Below are positions 13,245 to 28,200 of a stretch of 64,000 nt of DNA, one piece after another. The DNA is taken from contig OZ024869.1 in NCBI GenBank assembly GCA_964017185.1, positions 66,806,315-66,870,314 of the forward strand, in the 5' to 3' direction. Under the pieces are notes generated by a model, which was given only the letters and a program-made list of their open reading frames with translations, did not search any database and was not told the DNA's origin. Source of the DNA: Rugalucina vietnamica. Taxonomy: Eukaryota > Mollusca > Bivalvia > Lucinida > Lucinidae. Numbering within the stretch: the first letter of the stretch is position 1; every line of letters begins with the position of its first letter. A program made the position numbers and the translations under genes.

Positions 13245-16200
13245 ACAGCGTCATCCTCATTACTGAGTATTATGCGCAGAGAAGCGTGCGAGAGAATAAA
13301 AGTAAAAAAAATTAAAGTGAGACTTAAAAGAATGACAGTGAAGCATGAAAAAAATATGATAGTGTTAGATTTGTAAGTAAAGATGATAGGTTAAAAGCAG
13401 GCTAAAAACAACATTTCTCTCTATGGCATTGAATAGTTGATCTTGCTCACCTCCCTCTTGAAGGAGTCAAGATCAGGTAGAAGTACTATTGAGGCTTGGT
13501 TAGTGGGGTAGGCAATATCCCATATCCCAAAATAAACCGTCCAAAATATCCCATATCCCAAAATTTGTTTAACTCATATCCCAAAATAAATTCCAATATC
13601 CCATATTGGCCCTTATCCCAAAATTCCTGAATATCCCATATCCCAAAATAAAAAGGGTCAATATTCCATATCCCAAAATACACATGGGTGAATATCCCGT
13701 ATCCCAAAATACCATATACAAGCCTCACTATTTCTGATGTCTTTTAGTACTATTTTACTTTTATTTTAGGTGTAGATCTGAAGGCATAATTCCAGCAGAA
13801 TCGCGATCTGATTCTAACTTTGATGCAGGGAGTTTCATTGGGTCTTGGAAGCTTGATCAGACCATGTCAGACACAAATCAGGCTGTGCAGTCAGAGAAGA
13901 AAGCTAGAAACTTGAAACTTTAGATGCAAGTAGAAGGGGAAATGTACTGGGCCAGCCATGAAGCAAAAATAAAAAACAAATAACTGCACAGCTGATCTTT
14001 ACCATTTTTTTTGCTTGAGCGAAAATCCGGTTTTCTCATGATGCAGCTCATGTGTCCATTAACTTGGGAAATAAAAAAAATTATTAGGAATTTCATAGGG
14101 GCAAATAGTTTGAAGAGAGCAGACCCTGTTCATCCTGTCTTGAGTTTTGGCTTGATTAGTGCAATGGTCTAGTTACAGATCTTTGCACTCCATTAAGGGA
14201 CAGGTCTAACAAACCCCATCTCAGTCATTTCACTGAACAAGATGCATGTAATTGAGCTACCCCTAAGTACTATTTCTTACCTATTCTAGGAAACAAAGTC
14301 TCAGTCCAGAAATGATTCGAAAATTGTTTTCTTTGGTATAAAACAAAACAACCCAAAGCCAATTCAAATAACTATCCACTTACTTTATAAGCAATAACCA
14401 CACTCGAACAACACCACATTTAGATGTAGCCTTTTATTGCCTTTGCAGTGACGAGTCGGGTATGACGTTCAGAAATAAAAACAACTAAAATGTTATGACA
14501 GTTGCTAATTTTATTTACTATGTACATTTATGACATTTAAAAACGTCTAAATGATGAAGTTCTAACATAAAATTGAATTTAAATTAAAAGGAAATCAGAT
14601 TTCTATTCTGAAAACTGTCAAGTTTATATCCACAATTAAAAGCATACATCAAATGTACATTCCATGATACATTGTCCAGCTGACATACAGAAAGCCATAC
14701 TTCCACATTGTAACTAGGAAAACATGTCCATGAAATGTATAACTCCTTGAACCCCACTTTTAAATTGAAACGAAGCGGGTTATGGGAACTACACTTTGCA
14801 TGCAGTAACCTGTCATAATGGCCACATGCAAAATTCTCGATTTAGTGGTGTTATCGACCTCCGCAGTGTTCTTGTTTAATATAAGAATTTCGGTTTGGAC
14901 CCACGTATGGGCATTACGGTCATCTATGACATGTGAACTAGACTTTTTTATACAAATTTTCGTTTTTGCCATCCCATTTGATTGGTCATGTGACTTCTGA
15001 GGAAAAGGCATTTGAATGTTTTGGTGATTCAAATGTATATGTCTCCGGCGAAATTACATGCAATCCATTGGACAACTATTTTTCATTACATCCATTATTT
15101 GTCCAGTATTTGACCATTTCCTTTAAGTGACATTTTCAGAGTTTTCACCCATTCAGCTGCATAGGCGGTCAAAGTTCAGATAGTCCTACAAAATGCAAAG
15201 GTCTTCCAAAATCCATCATAGAATATTTTAAAGGTTTTCATCATTAGCTCACCTTAGCCGAAGGCTCACAGGTGAGCTTATAGCATACCCATGATCCGGT
15301 GTCCGTCCGTCCGTCGTCCATCGTCGTCCACAATTTTGTGTGATGTCATTTAACAGTTATTTGTCACAATGATTTGCATGAGTCGCAAACTGGTCAACAG
15401 ACAGTTCCACTCAACGAGACCCCAATGTCAAAATTATGTTTTATGGCAAACTGGCTGTTGTCGCTTACTTGTCACAAACTAGTGTCCATTAACCATCACA
15501 TTCTAGTGAGATACTAGCTTTAGAGAAACTGTCAATCACATCGAGGAAAATGTGACTTTTTGCTCAATGCCAGTTATGCCACAATGAACAACGAACCAGA
15601 GTCCTACATTTTGTCATTGTCCCAGCTCATCATGGTGGTTATCAAAATTTATCTGTTTGTCCCGGATGATTCATTGACTAGTTAGAGATGCACCGATAGG
15701 ATCGAACAATTAATTAAATGTTGTGACATGCGAGGATCCAGAGGGGGGGACAGGGGGTCCAGACCCCCCCCCCCCCCCTGGAATCTGAAAATTTTACCTA
15801 AAAAAAGGTAAATTTCTGTATTTTTAGAGGTTGGCCCCCCCCTCGTCTGTGACCAAAAATTTCCATTTTCGTTGGACCCCCTCTCATGAAAATGTCTGGA
15901 TCCGCGCATGTGTGAACAACTTCAGAGGCGGATGGTGAGGTTAGGATCCTGTAAAACCAGTTTTATAAAGCCCCCAGTAATTTTATATTACTTATAAATC
16001 CAAGGCGATACCTTTATTGTGGCTCTTATTGTTTTATGTTTTGGCATTGAATTTTTGTGCTGTTTGCACCTTTGTATGTTGTCATATTTTTGGTTAAGTT
16101 CTGGTAATTGAGTGGTCACCTATTGGGAAAGAGCTGCTCACTCAGCTTTTGATATGGTTTCTTAGTATAAATACCTATTTTCCCCTCCATCTCAATTTTT

Positions 16201-19200
16201 GGAGTGGAAATTTCTTTCTGATTGCACCATTTCCTGACCACTGCCTACAATTTTACTTTTCCATTCACAAAGAAGTTAACATTTCAATTTCAAAGATCAA
16301 TTCTGATTTACTAATTTACAATAAAATTCCTACTGAACACCTTAAAATAAATCAAAATGTGAACATAATACTCTTTCATCCCACTCAACAATCTATCTTG
16401 AATAAATTACAAGGATCGTTATTTCTCTTCTTTAATCTGTTCAAACAAATATCCATGGTCTAAGGGGATGGTTGAAACAAATTGCAAGACATACATTTGA
16501 TCTAATTTGTTTAAATGTGTTTTTGTACCTGTCTTCAAAACTCCTATTATTGACTTTATGAAATAAATTCAGTGGCTGTCAATATCAGAGGTCATGTAGT
16601 TCCTCCTTCAATGGTGGGCGGAGCTAAACTGTTACTGTCTAAATGTACTGAACTTGAACCCTTATACTGATACTATTTTTGGAACACAAATGACAGCAGT
16701 GGTGGTCCAGTTTCTTTGATCTTATGGTGAGACATCATCCAGGTGTTATGTCAGAAAACTACCCAAAGTGCTCGAATTATGAAATTTCCTGTAAATCTTT
16801 TCAGGCTTTTTGCAATATTGTTGCCATTTGGACAACAAAATTTCAATAAACAAAGTTGATAAATCATATTAAATTATTTCAAAGTCCATTTTTTTTCAAA
16901 ACCATATTTCTAAACTGGAATTATTTGAGAAAAAACTGTACCACAAACTGGATCACTATCACTCCAGCCTGACCCATCAATCCCACATTGTCGTTCACTG
17001 ACACCATCTAGAGTGAAACCTAGATCACAGGTATACTCTGCTCTGTGGCCACTGTCTAGAACAACCATCTGTCCATTATCTAGGCTCTCTGGGGCGTCAC
17101 AAACTGAAGAAAAAATGTTTTTAACATCATTTTAAAGTCTTTAAAAGGTTATTCATACTGCTATGATTCTGTATTCGTTCAATGGCACCATCTTTGGTAA
17201 AACCTAGATCACAGATATACCCTGCTGTGTGGCCACTGTCTTGGACCACCATCTGTCCATTATGTCATTTGAAACATTACACACTGAAATATGGTTATAA
17301 GCATTTGATTTGTAGAAAAAATAGAATTAATTCTCAGACACTGCCTTGAGAAGCAAGGTATACACTTAAACATATGCCCATCTTTTTTTTTACAAGATCA
17401 TTTGGGGGATAAAATGCTGAAATATGAACAAACAAACAGTTTTAGTATGTCGACATGGAATTTGAATCCTTTCAGTTATGATGTTAGTGGCTTGGTTTTC
17501 TTGCTTCATTTGACAAACAATTTAAAAATAGTTTGATAAGAATTTGGAAAACCATAGCAAAATCTCTCAAACGTAAAGTAAAGCATAATTACCACAGGTT
17601 GGGACACTGTCGCTCCATACCCCTGTGAGTTCACAAGTCAGATAAGCACTACCTGACACATAGTACCCTAGGGCACATGAGAACTCTGCTGTAGACTTGC
17701 TACCATCCGTAGAGGTCACAACTTGGCCACTAGCAGGGTCTGTGAGGTCGGGACATGTTACTGAAAATAAATACCATCTTTTTAATCCTTTTTTTTTTCT
17801 TTTGCAAGACAAACTCTCTATAACCTAGATCAGAATTAACATGACTATAATTTCCTGTGGCAGTAAAGCCTCGTTTGTGCAAGACCTGTAATTCCTATGC
17901 TTCAAGGGGATACCATTTCAGTCAGAGTACCTAATCTATGAATCTATGCCACCAGTCTGAAATGTTTGTCAAGATGCCTTGTCTCTCCAACATTAAATGA
18001 GCTACCTCATGAGAAAACCAACAATCTGCATATGCGAAAACAAAACGCAGATCAGCTTCGCGGTAACCGCGAAGCTGATCAGCGTCTTTGTTTTCGCTAC
18101 ACAGATAATACAATGTCTCTTCTTCTTAAATCCGAAATTTCAAGCTTCTAGCCTGCTTCTATGACTGTACTGGCTGGTTATGTCTGACCTGGTCGGAAAC
18201 CCCGAAGACCGGTTTTCTCACGTCGCGGCTCAAATGATAAATATAACACATCTTACCACAAGTGGGGGCAGCAAGATCCCAAGAACCATCTTCCAGACAA
18301 GTAAGAATTTGATTTCCAAGTAAACTGGTTCCTACATCACAAGTAAACACAGCTAGGGTCTGAGAGCCGTCCGATGTGAGATTTAGACTGCCTCTTGATG
18401 GTGCAGTGATGAAGTCACATGTAGCTAAAATTAACAAACAGAGCAATTTGATGTAATAAGATTATGACACCTTCTTGCAGAAATATCTATGCACATAGCT
18501 ATTTGAAGATACTGTCGAACAGAATTGAAGCTGTATTGTTCAAGTCATAAATTTGCATGCCGCCGTAAAACTATTTTTAAATGAAAATTTGGCAGGCTGC
18601 ATTAAATAGAAGATCTTACATGAGTGGTCATTTCATATGAAATTTATTAAACGAGACTTTGCCGAATTTAATTAATTTCATATCAAATGACCACGAGTGT
18701 AAGATTCGTTAAATCATATGGCTTTTAAAATAGGATTTTTTCACCTTCAAAGTGGACATATTTTCAATGAAAATTTACGTTGTTGTTACAGATGTTGTCA
18801 ATGATGTTACATATTCCTGCAAAAGTATTAAAACACCTGTGGTCATAACACTTTTTATTACATGACATTATCCACTGGAAACAGCGATGTCATAAAATAA
18901 AGACCATTTCATAGTTTACCTAATGTTACATTTTTATGCTGTAGCTTTTCTCATTTCATTGTATTGTAAAGCCATACCAAATATGTAGTTTTTGAAGTTG
19001 TATGCACAAAACCTTTTAAAAGCCCAATAATAAAACCGCCAATTACATAACCCTTGCACCACCCTTAAAAAGAAGTATACAATCAAAATGAGAGAAAACA
19101 ACATGACTTACTACAGCTGGGTTCAGTACCACTCCATCCAGAACCATCATCTAGGCAGCTTCTTTCAGTGTTCCCTGCCAGTATATAGCCTGTATCACAC

Positions 19201-22200
19201 TCATAGCTAGCTGTCAGTCCATCAGTTGAAACACTGACATTACCATTGACAGGAAATAAGGGCGGCTCACAAACTGTAAAACAACACCAGTTAAAATTGT
19301 AATTTTCCAAGTTCCCTGTCAGTACTACAAAACTCATATGAGCTGCCTCCAGGGAAAACCAACAATGTGGTTTCCGAACAGGTCTGACACAAACCGGCCT
19401 GTACAGCTACAGAAGCAGGCTAGAAGCTTGAAATTTTGGAGTGAAGTAGAAGAGGAATTGTACTATCCGAGTAGCGAAAACAAAGGCGCTGATCAGCTTC
19501 ACGCCGCGAAGCTGATCTGCGCCTTTGTTTTTGCCTATGCATATTGTTGGTTTTCCCATGGGGCGGCTCATATAACACTTGCGGTCAACCCATCAGTTAA
19601 AATGCTAAACTGACAATTTCCATAAAATAAGGAGGAGAGGCACACAAACCTGACAATCTATAAACCAACCTAAATCTATTATGTCAGACAATATAAGGTT
19701 TAATAAGGAAATGGTGCAAAAAGTGCACTTTGCTTTAGCTAAACAGATAGTACATCTTTTCTTCATCCTAAATTCAATTTATTCAAGCTTTTACCTAAAT
19801 AATTACACCATTTTTCCAGGTTTCTTTCCAAAGTTCATATGCATACAAAATAAAGAGAACGTACTGCATATGACATCAGAACCATCCCATAGACCATCTT
19901 GCCCACAGGTCCTAGTAATTTCTCCTACAGAATAATAGCCTTCAGCACAGAAATATGTCGCCATGCTGGTGGTCCCATTAGTTGATATGGTGATTGTGCC
20001 ACTGGTTGGAGGGCTCAGTGAGGCACATGACACTGAAATAGAAGTATCAAACCAAATCTGGTCCTATACTGCTTGCCACCCATTTGAATATTTTAAAAGG
20101 TATTTTGCTAAAACATTCTTTGAAAATAAAAAAGCTATCTAGCCTATGATTTTATATGAGCCGCCTCGTGGGAAAACCAACAATGTGGTTTCCGAACAGG
20201 TCCGACACAAACCTACCTGTACAAGCACAGAAGATGGCTAGAGACTGGAAATTTTGGATTTAGAAAGTAGACGAATTGTACTATCCATGTAGCGAAAACA
20301 AAGGCGCTGATCAGCTTCGCAGTTACTGCGAAGCTGATCTGCGCCTTTGTTTTCGCCTATGCAGATTGTTGGTTTTCCCATGTGGCGGCTCATTTGTGTC
20401 TATAATATTTGCATTTGTACATCTACACTTTACATTGCATATTTGTAGAAAGATATGTACACAATATCAATTCTAGAAAAAACTAGAAATTGGCTGCAAG
20501 CAAGGCTTTCAGTATACCCCCCGCAAAATTATCTGAAGCTGGCCAATAACTTCCTAAGTCAAACATGCAGAAAATTTGCCAAAGATATTTTTTCAGCATT
20601 ATAATTCTTCATGTACATCCTCAGCACGCCAGTCACATCTATATGATATTAAAAGTATATAGTAAAGCTTGAGGTTGATTTCACTGTATGCACTATGATC
20701 ATTGTTTATCATGAGAAATGGTAAAAAATTGACTAAGTTAAATAAAGCTGTAAATTTGTCAAAAATTAACTTTTCAGCATGAAAATTATTCATGCACATC
20801 TAAAATATATCTGGAAGAAATCTACAAAGAATTTAAAAGAAACGCTGAAAGCCCTAAGAGGAGTTGATTTCACAAAGTATGCACTATCCATCATTATTGT
20901 ATACATACAATGGTCAAGAAATAACTATGTTGAAAAATGATGTAAATTTGTCTAAAATCACTTTTTCAGTATTATAATTATTCATGCACATCTTCAATAT
21001 GTGTGGAACATGTCTGCAAAGTATTGAAAAGAAATACTGAAAGCCCTAGGAGGAGTAGATTTCACAAAGTATGCACTACCAACCATTATTGTATATAAGC
21101 AATGGTCAAAAAATGGCTATGTTAAAAAATGATGTAAATTTGTCAGAAATTAATTTTTCAGTATTATAATTCTTCATGCACATCTTCAATATGTGTGAAA
21201 CATGTCTGCAAAGTATTGAAAAGAAACACTTAAAGCCCTTGTAGGAGTTGATTTCACAAAGTATGCACTACCAACCATTATTGTATATAAGCAATGGTCA
21301 AAAATGACTATGTTAAAAAATGCTGTAAATTTGTCAAAAATTATTTTTTATCATTATAATTCTTCATGCACATCTTCAATATGTGTGGAGCATGTCAGCA
21401 AAGTATTGAAAAGAAATACTGAAAGCCTTAGGAGAAGTTGATTTCACAAACTATGAACTACCAACCATTATTGTATATAAGCAATGGTCAAAAAATGGCT
21501 ATGTTGAAAAATGCTGTAAATTTGTCAAAAAATATTTTTTCAGCATTATAATTCTTCATGCACATCTTCAATATGTGTGGAACATGTCTGCAAAGTATTG
21601 AAAAGAAATACTGAAAGCCCTAGGAGGAGTTGATTTCACAAACTATGCACTACCAACCATTGTTGAATATGGCAATTATCGAAAATTGGCTAAGTTCAAA
21701 ATGCTGTAAATTTGTCAAAATTCATTTTTTCAGCATAATACTTCTTCATGCATATCTTCAATATCTCTGGCACATATCTGCAAAGTATCAAAAGAGAATA
21801 TTGAAAGCTGTAGGAGGAGTTGATTTCACAAAGTATTCACTATTAGCACTATTGCAAACATTGTATGTATAGGTTTAAAAAGTCCCATAACTCTTGCAAA
21901 ACTGACCCTTTGGCCCCTAAATTCATATCACACATGTGTTGTCTAATGGTGCAGGTGTGTTGAAAATTTGAAGAACATAGAGCAAAAACTACTTAAGTTA
22001 TTCAGCAAAGATGTCAAAATGTTGACGGAATGACGGAATCACAGAATTACGGAATCACGGAATCACGGAGTCACGGAATCACGGACAGGCTGAAAACAGT
22101 ATACCCCCCTAAAACTTCGTTTTGCGGGGGGTATAATAAGACAGGATTTTTTAAGGAAATGCAGACAGTACTAACCACAAGTAGGTGCAGGCTGATCTAG

Positions 22201-25200
22201 CTGCCCATCTGTCTGACAGTTGGCTACTTGTGACCCTGTCATTGTATAGTTCTCGGCACAACTGAACTGTACTGAGGAAATAGTCCCATTGGTTGAAAAG
22301 GTTGAGTTGATACCAGGTTTGGTGCTATCTGCTGTACACTTCACTGGAAAAAGAAGCAAAACTGAGAAAGGTGTTGCATATCTCAACTAGAATTTGTTTT
22401 CTATGTGAAAACTGATGTCTCCCCGCTTTCTACGCGCATGTCCAAAATATGCAAGCAAGAGTTATAGTTCTTGTGCATCACATATCCTGTCATTCTGTTT
22501 TATAAGTGTACCAAGTTTCATTGAAATATCTCTTACGGATTTCAAGTTATAGAGCCGGCACAAAACTGTATGGAAAATAATCAAAGGGAAATAACTCCAA
22601 AGATATGAAAGCAAGAGTAATGATTCTTGAGCATGAACCATCGTTTCATCATGCTTTATAAGTGTACCAAGTTTCATTGAAAAATCTCTAATGATTTTTG
22701 AGTTACAGAGCAGACACAAAATTGTATGAAAAATAATCAAAGGGAAATAACTCCAAAGATATGCAAGCAAGAGTTATGGTTCTTAAGCATGACACATCAT
22801 CTCATCATTCTTAAGCATGACACATCATCTCATCATGCTTTATAAGTGTACCAAGTTTCATTGAAATATTTCTTATGGTTTTCAAGTTAAAGAGTGGACA
22901 TGAAATTGTATGGAAAAATAATCAAAGGGAAATAACTCCAAAGATATGAAAACAAGAGTTATAATTCTTATGCATGACACATCGTCTCATCATGCTTTAT
23001 AAGTGTACCAAGTTTCACTGAAATTTCTCTTACGGTTTTCAAGTTATAGGGTGGACACGAAACTGTATGGAAAATAATCAAAGGGAAATTACTCCAAAGA
23101 TATGCAAGCAACAGTTATGGTTCTTTAGCACGACATATTATCTCATCGTGCTTTATAAGTGTGCCAAGTTTTATTGACAAAATCTTAAACGGTTTTCGAG
23201 TTATAAAGGGGACACGAAATTGTATGGAAAATAATCAAAGGGAAATAACTCATAAAATACTCAAGCCAGAGTTATGATTCTTGTGCATGACACATCGTCT
23301 GATCATGCTTAATAAGTGTGCCAAGTTTTATTGAAAAATCTTAAACGGTTTTCAAGTTATACAGCGGACACAAAATTGTATCGAAAATAATCAAAGGGAA
23401 ATAACTCCAAAAATACTCAAGCTAGAGTTATGGTTCTTATGCATGACACATCGTCTCGTCATGGTTTACAAGTGTATCAAGTTTCATTGAAAAATCTTAA
23501 ACGGTTTTCAAGTTATACAGCGGACACGGAATTGTATTGAAAATAATCAAAGGGAAATAACTCCAAAAATACTCAAGCTAGAGTTATGGTTCTTGTGCAT
23601 GACACATCGTCTCGTCGTGGTTTACAAGTGTACCAAGTTTCATTGAAAAATCTCTAACTGTTTTCAAGTTATACAGCGGACACGAAATTGTATCGAAAAT
23701 AATCAAAGGGAAATAACTCCAAAAATACTCAAGCTAGAGTTATGGTTCTTGTGCATGACACATAGTCTCGTCGTGGTTTACAAGTGTACCAAGTTTCATT
23801 GAAAAATCTTTAACGGTTTTCAAGTTATAGGGTGGACATGATTTGTGACGGACAGACGGACGGACGGACGGACGGACGGACAGACGCACGGGGAAAAACA
23901 ATATGTCTCCCTACCCTGTCGGGGGGAGACATAATAACACTTAAGGATGTTCGCTGCTAACATTTGACATTTCGGAACTTCCGGTTTTTCTTTTCTTGAA
24001 TATCTCATAAACGGTTGCAGATATTTTCCAAATATTTTATATTTGGATACATATTGATGATATGCATTGAATGAGCCATGAAAATTGTCAATCTAAGAAA
24101 CTTCATTTTTTCACCCCATTTTCTGCAACTTTTCAGAAAATTTTAATTGTCAGTAAAAATTAGGGGGTAGGGTAGATTAAACTTGAATATTACACATCTT
24201 CATATTAATTGCACTAGTTCGATGTTTATTTTAGCAGCAGTATATGTGTACATGGTCTTCTAAGTCATTCTTTGCGTATCTGGTGCGTTGGTTTTAAAAT
24301 TTTAGGTGGTTTTATGAATTGGGTTTTTTCAAACAAAACAGCCGAAGAAAGGCTGAAAACGGCGATTTTCAAGTTGTTGGATCTCTCTTATATGCTCACT
24401 ACCCTATATATTTCTTTCTTTAATTCAAACAATATTACCAAGTTCTATGTTGTGTGAAAATACAAGAAAAAGTTTGAATCAACAAATATGGGTTTGGCAC
24501 ATTTCAAAATATTGATTTTTTCCGACTTTTTAAGTATGGGGGTAGGGTTGGAAAAGGAATCGTAAAATTTTGTCATACACTCCAAGTTGAAAATTTTCCT
24601 ATGCTTTTGGTCCAAAATAGTCTGCGTTACGTAAATATTATGACTTTTGAAAGCAGTCTAGGTGTAGTTTTGTTCAAGACATGTATGTTTCGAAGAATTA
24701 AAAATTAAATTAATTTTACCAAATTTTAAACATGGAGCTCAGTGGTCTCATTCAGAGGCCTGTAGCTTGAAAAAATGCACACTACCCTATATTTATTTTG
24801 TTTTCAAATGTCTTGTGTTGTATTTTGGAATCAAAAAAGAGTGATTAGAAAAAAAGTTTGAATACTTTTTCATTGGCAGCGAACATCCTTAAAAGAGGAA
24901 ATAGATACATTGTTAAAATGCCATGTTATACTATCCCTATTATATATATATTTATCTACGAAGTTACACATTTACTAGATCTATCCATTGATTTTACTGG
25001 CTACTTGCAGCATCATATTTTGCAAAAGATCAAATCTGTACATTATTTCCCTTTTTGGATGTTATTAAGAATCGTAAATCAACAGGACACCAGGGTGCTG
25101 TGTCTCTATGCTTTCATAATCAGCATGTCAAATTAACGTTTCCAAGTTCTTGAAAAAATGACCAAGGGAATCAGATCCTGGTGATTATTTGTCTTAGGCA

Positions 25201-28200
25201 AAATTTCTGTGTGCAAGTTTCTGTGCACAGTTGCTACAAACCTTAAGATTGCCTCTATTTTTATAATCTCTGAATTTAAGCAATTACCACAAGACGGTGC
25301 TGATTCACTCCATGACAGTCCAGCAGGCTGACAGATTGTAGTGGCTGTTCCTTCTAGAGTATAGCCTGCATCACAGCTGTACGAGGCTGTAAGCCGATCA
25401 CCAGACAGATTAACCGATCCATTTGTAGGGACTGGAGGGGTTTCACATACTGCAAATAAAAACTGACATTCAGAGACGATGACAACAATTGAGCGGCCAA
25501 ATGGGAAAATAAACAATCTGCATAGGCGTGAACAAAGGCGCAGATCAGCTTCGCATTAACTGCGAAGCTGATCAGCGCCATTGTTTTCGCTACACATAGT
25601 ACAATCCCTCATCTTAAATCAAAGACCTCAAACTTCTAGCCTGTTTCTGTGGCCGTACAGCCGGGTTCTACAGCCATCATCTAATATGATACATCCTTTT
25701 TAGTGTCAGACCATATTTCTGCATACCGGTAACATACTTCAATTTAGTTATAGCTCTTACCACAGCTTGGCTCTTGTGAGTCCCATAAACCATCAGCATT
25801 ACATGATATAATGGTAGGGCCAAATACTTCATATCCTGCTACACAGTTAAACGTTGCCGATGTGACAGTGCCATTAGTATCCAGAAAGAATGACCCACTG
25901 TCAGGGTCAGACAGCTGAATACACGGTGCTGGAAAATATAAGAAATGGCAGGTGAAAAAAAAAACAAGATGCCTGCAAAATTTCATGGAATTCCATCCAT
26001 GTGTCTAGAACATATTAAAGAAACAAAACATGAAGCACAAAACATCATATACAAAATGTCATGGATTAACTGACAGACAGATGCGAAAACAGCATACCCC
26101 CTTTAAATTTTGTATAAAAAGGCCAGAGGGGGGGTGGTATAAAGACAAACTTAGCTGCTGCATAACTGTAGTTTGTGACAAAAATGATTGAAACACATAA
26201 TGGCACAAATACTATAACTCAGTCTTTATTAACACTGCTTTGTTGATGATTCTATCTTAATGGCAAATCTATTGGTTTGAAAATGCCCAATATTTCTCGG
26301 TTTTGTTGATTGAAGCTCATATCCTAAATTACATAGTCATACATAGCCATACATAACATAGAAAGCCAAGCATAAGCATAGCCATACATAGAATATTCAA
26401 ATGGAAGAGTTAAGCTTTATGTCAAAAAGATCTGTTCAATTACATCATAGCCATGGCTACATGCGCAAGCAAAAATGTTTTTAGAGGATTGCAGTGGTGT
26501 AGTAGTTCAAGCATAAAACTTATATGAGCCACGACAAGAAACCAGAGGACCAATGGTCCTGTAAACGCTCACCTGAGATCTGCTGCATATACCAATAAAC
26601 ATAATAAATAAATATTATGGTATTTAATCCCAGTGCAGGGGCAGATGAAGCCCTTGGGCCATTTTCTTTTTCAGAATAATCAATATTTTGTCCATTTGCC
26701 AATTTCCTGCTGGCTTTTTCCTTCAAATGACATTTTAACAGTTATTCCCATTCAAATGCATTGGCAACCCATGTTGACCTTGCCATAAACTGGGTCAAGG
26801 TCATCACAGGGTCATGATTTATATATACATTGTAGTACTTGAGCCATCGATGCTTCAAGCCACGTTTCCTTGAAATCGGTCCACTGGTTCCGGAGAAGAA
26901 GATTTTTGAGAGATTTTTACCATATATGGGCCTGGCGGCCATGTGACCTGGATTATTTATATACACATTGATTATCCCATCCTATAGATGCTTCACATAA
27001 AATTTGGCTTTGATTGGCCAAGTAGTTTCAGAGGAGCAGATGTTTGAATATTATGGAAATATACATGTCAGTCCTAATGCCCATTTCCTGCAAGACTTTC
27101 ACTTTAAATGACATTTTAAAAGTTTTCCCCATTCAAATGCATTGGCGATCTATGTTGACCTTGCCATAAAATAGATCAAGGTCATCACAGGGTCATGATT
27201 TATATATACATTGTAGTGCTTTAGCCATCGGTGTTTCATGCCAAGTTTCATTGAAATTGGTCCACCGGTTCCAGAGAAAAAGATTTTTGAAGGGTTTTTA
27301 CCATATATGGGCATGGCGGCCATGTTGGTCATGTGACCTGGATTATTTATAAACACATTGGTTATCCCTTCCTATTGATGCTTTACATAAAATTTGGCTT
27401 TGATTGGTCAAGCGGTTTCAGAGGAGCAGACGTTTGAATATAGTGAAGATATACATGTATATTGCCCCGGGGTGGGGGCACATGAGCCCCTGGGGTCCAA
27501 TTTTTTTCAGAATCATTAATATTCAGTCCTACTGCCCATTTCCTGCAAGACTTTCACTTTAAATGACATTTTAAAAGTTTTCCCCATTCAAATGCATTGG
27601 CGACCTATGTTGACCTTGCCGTAAAATAGGTCAAGGTCATCACAGGGTCATGATTTATATATACATTGTAGTGCTTTAGCCATCAATGCTTCATGCCAAG
27701 TTTCATTGAATTTGGTCCACCGGTTCCAGAGAAAAAGATTTTTGAAGGGTTTTTACCATATATGGGCATGGCGGCCATGTTGGTCATGTGACCTGGATTA
27801 TTTATTTATACATTGGTTATCCCTTCCTATTGATGCTTTACATAAAATTTGGCTTTGATTGGTCAAGCGGTTTCAGAGGAGAAGACGTTTGAATATAGTG
27901 AAGATATACATGTATATTGCCCCGGGGTGGGGGCACATGAGCCCCTGGGGTCCAATTTTTTTCAGAATCATTAATATTCAGTCCTACTGCCCATTTCCTG
28001 CAAGACATTCACTTTAAATGATATTTTAAAAGTTTTCCCCATTCAAATGCATTGGTGACCTATGTTGACCTTGCTGTAAAATAGGTCAAGGTCATCACAG
28101 GGTCATAATTTATATACACATTGTAGTGCTTCAGCCATTGATGCTTCATGCCAAGTTTCATTGAAATCGGTCCACTGGTTCGGGAGAAGAAGATTTTTGA

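Noticed and set aside
13486-13728. 80-codon ORF rich in GYGI as a structural peptide gene
   Set aside because: Fully explained by the irregular minisatellite; no splice, promoter or signal-peptide support.
16149-16463. 104-codon plus-strand ORF
   Set aside because: Low-complexity, no recognisable domain, lies in a long intron.
24272-25136. Short plus-strand ORFs as transposase remnants
   Set aside because: No DDE or other transposase motif; most fall in the TTAA element, which looks non-coding.
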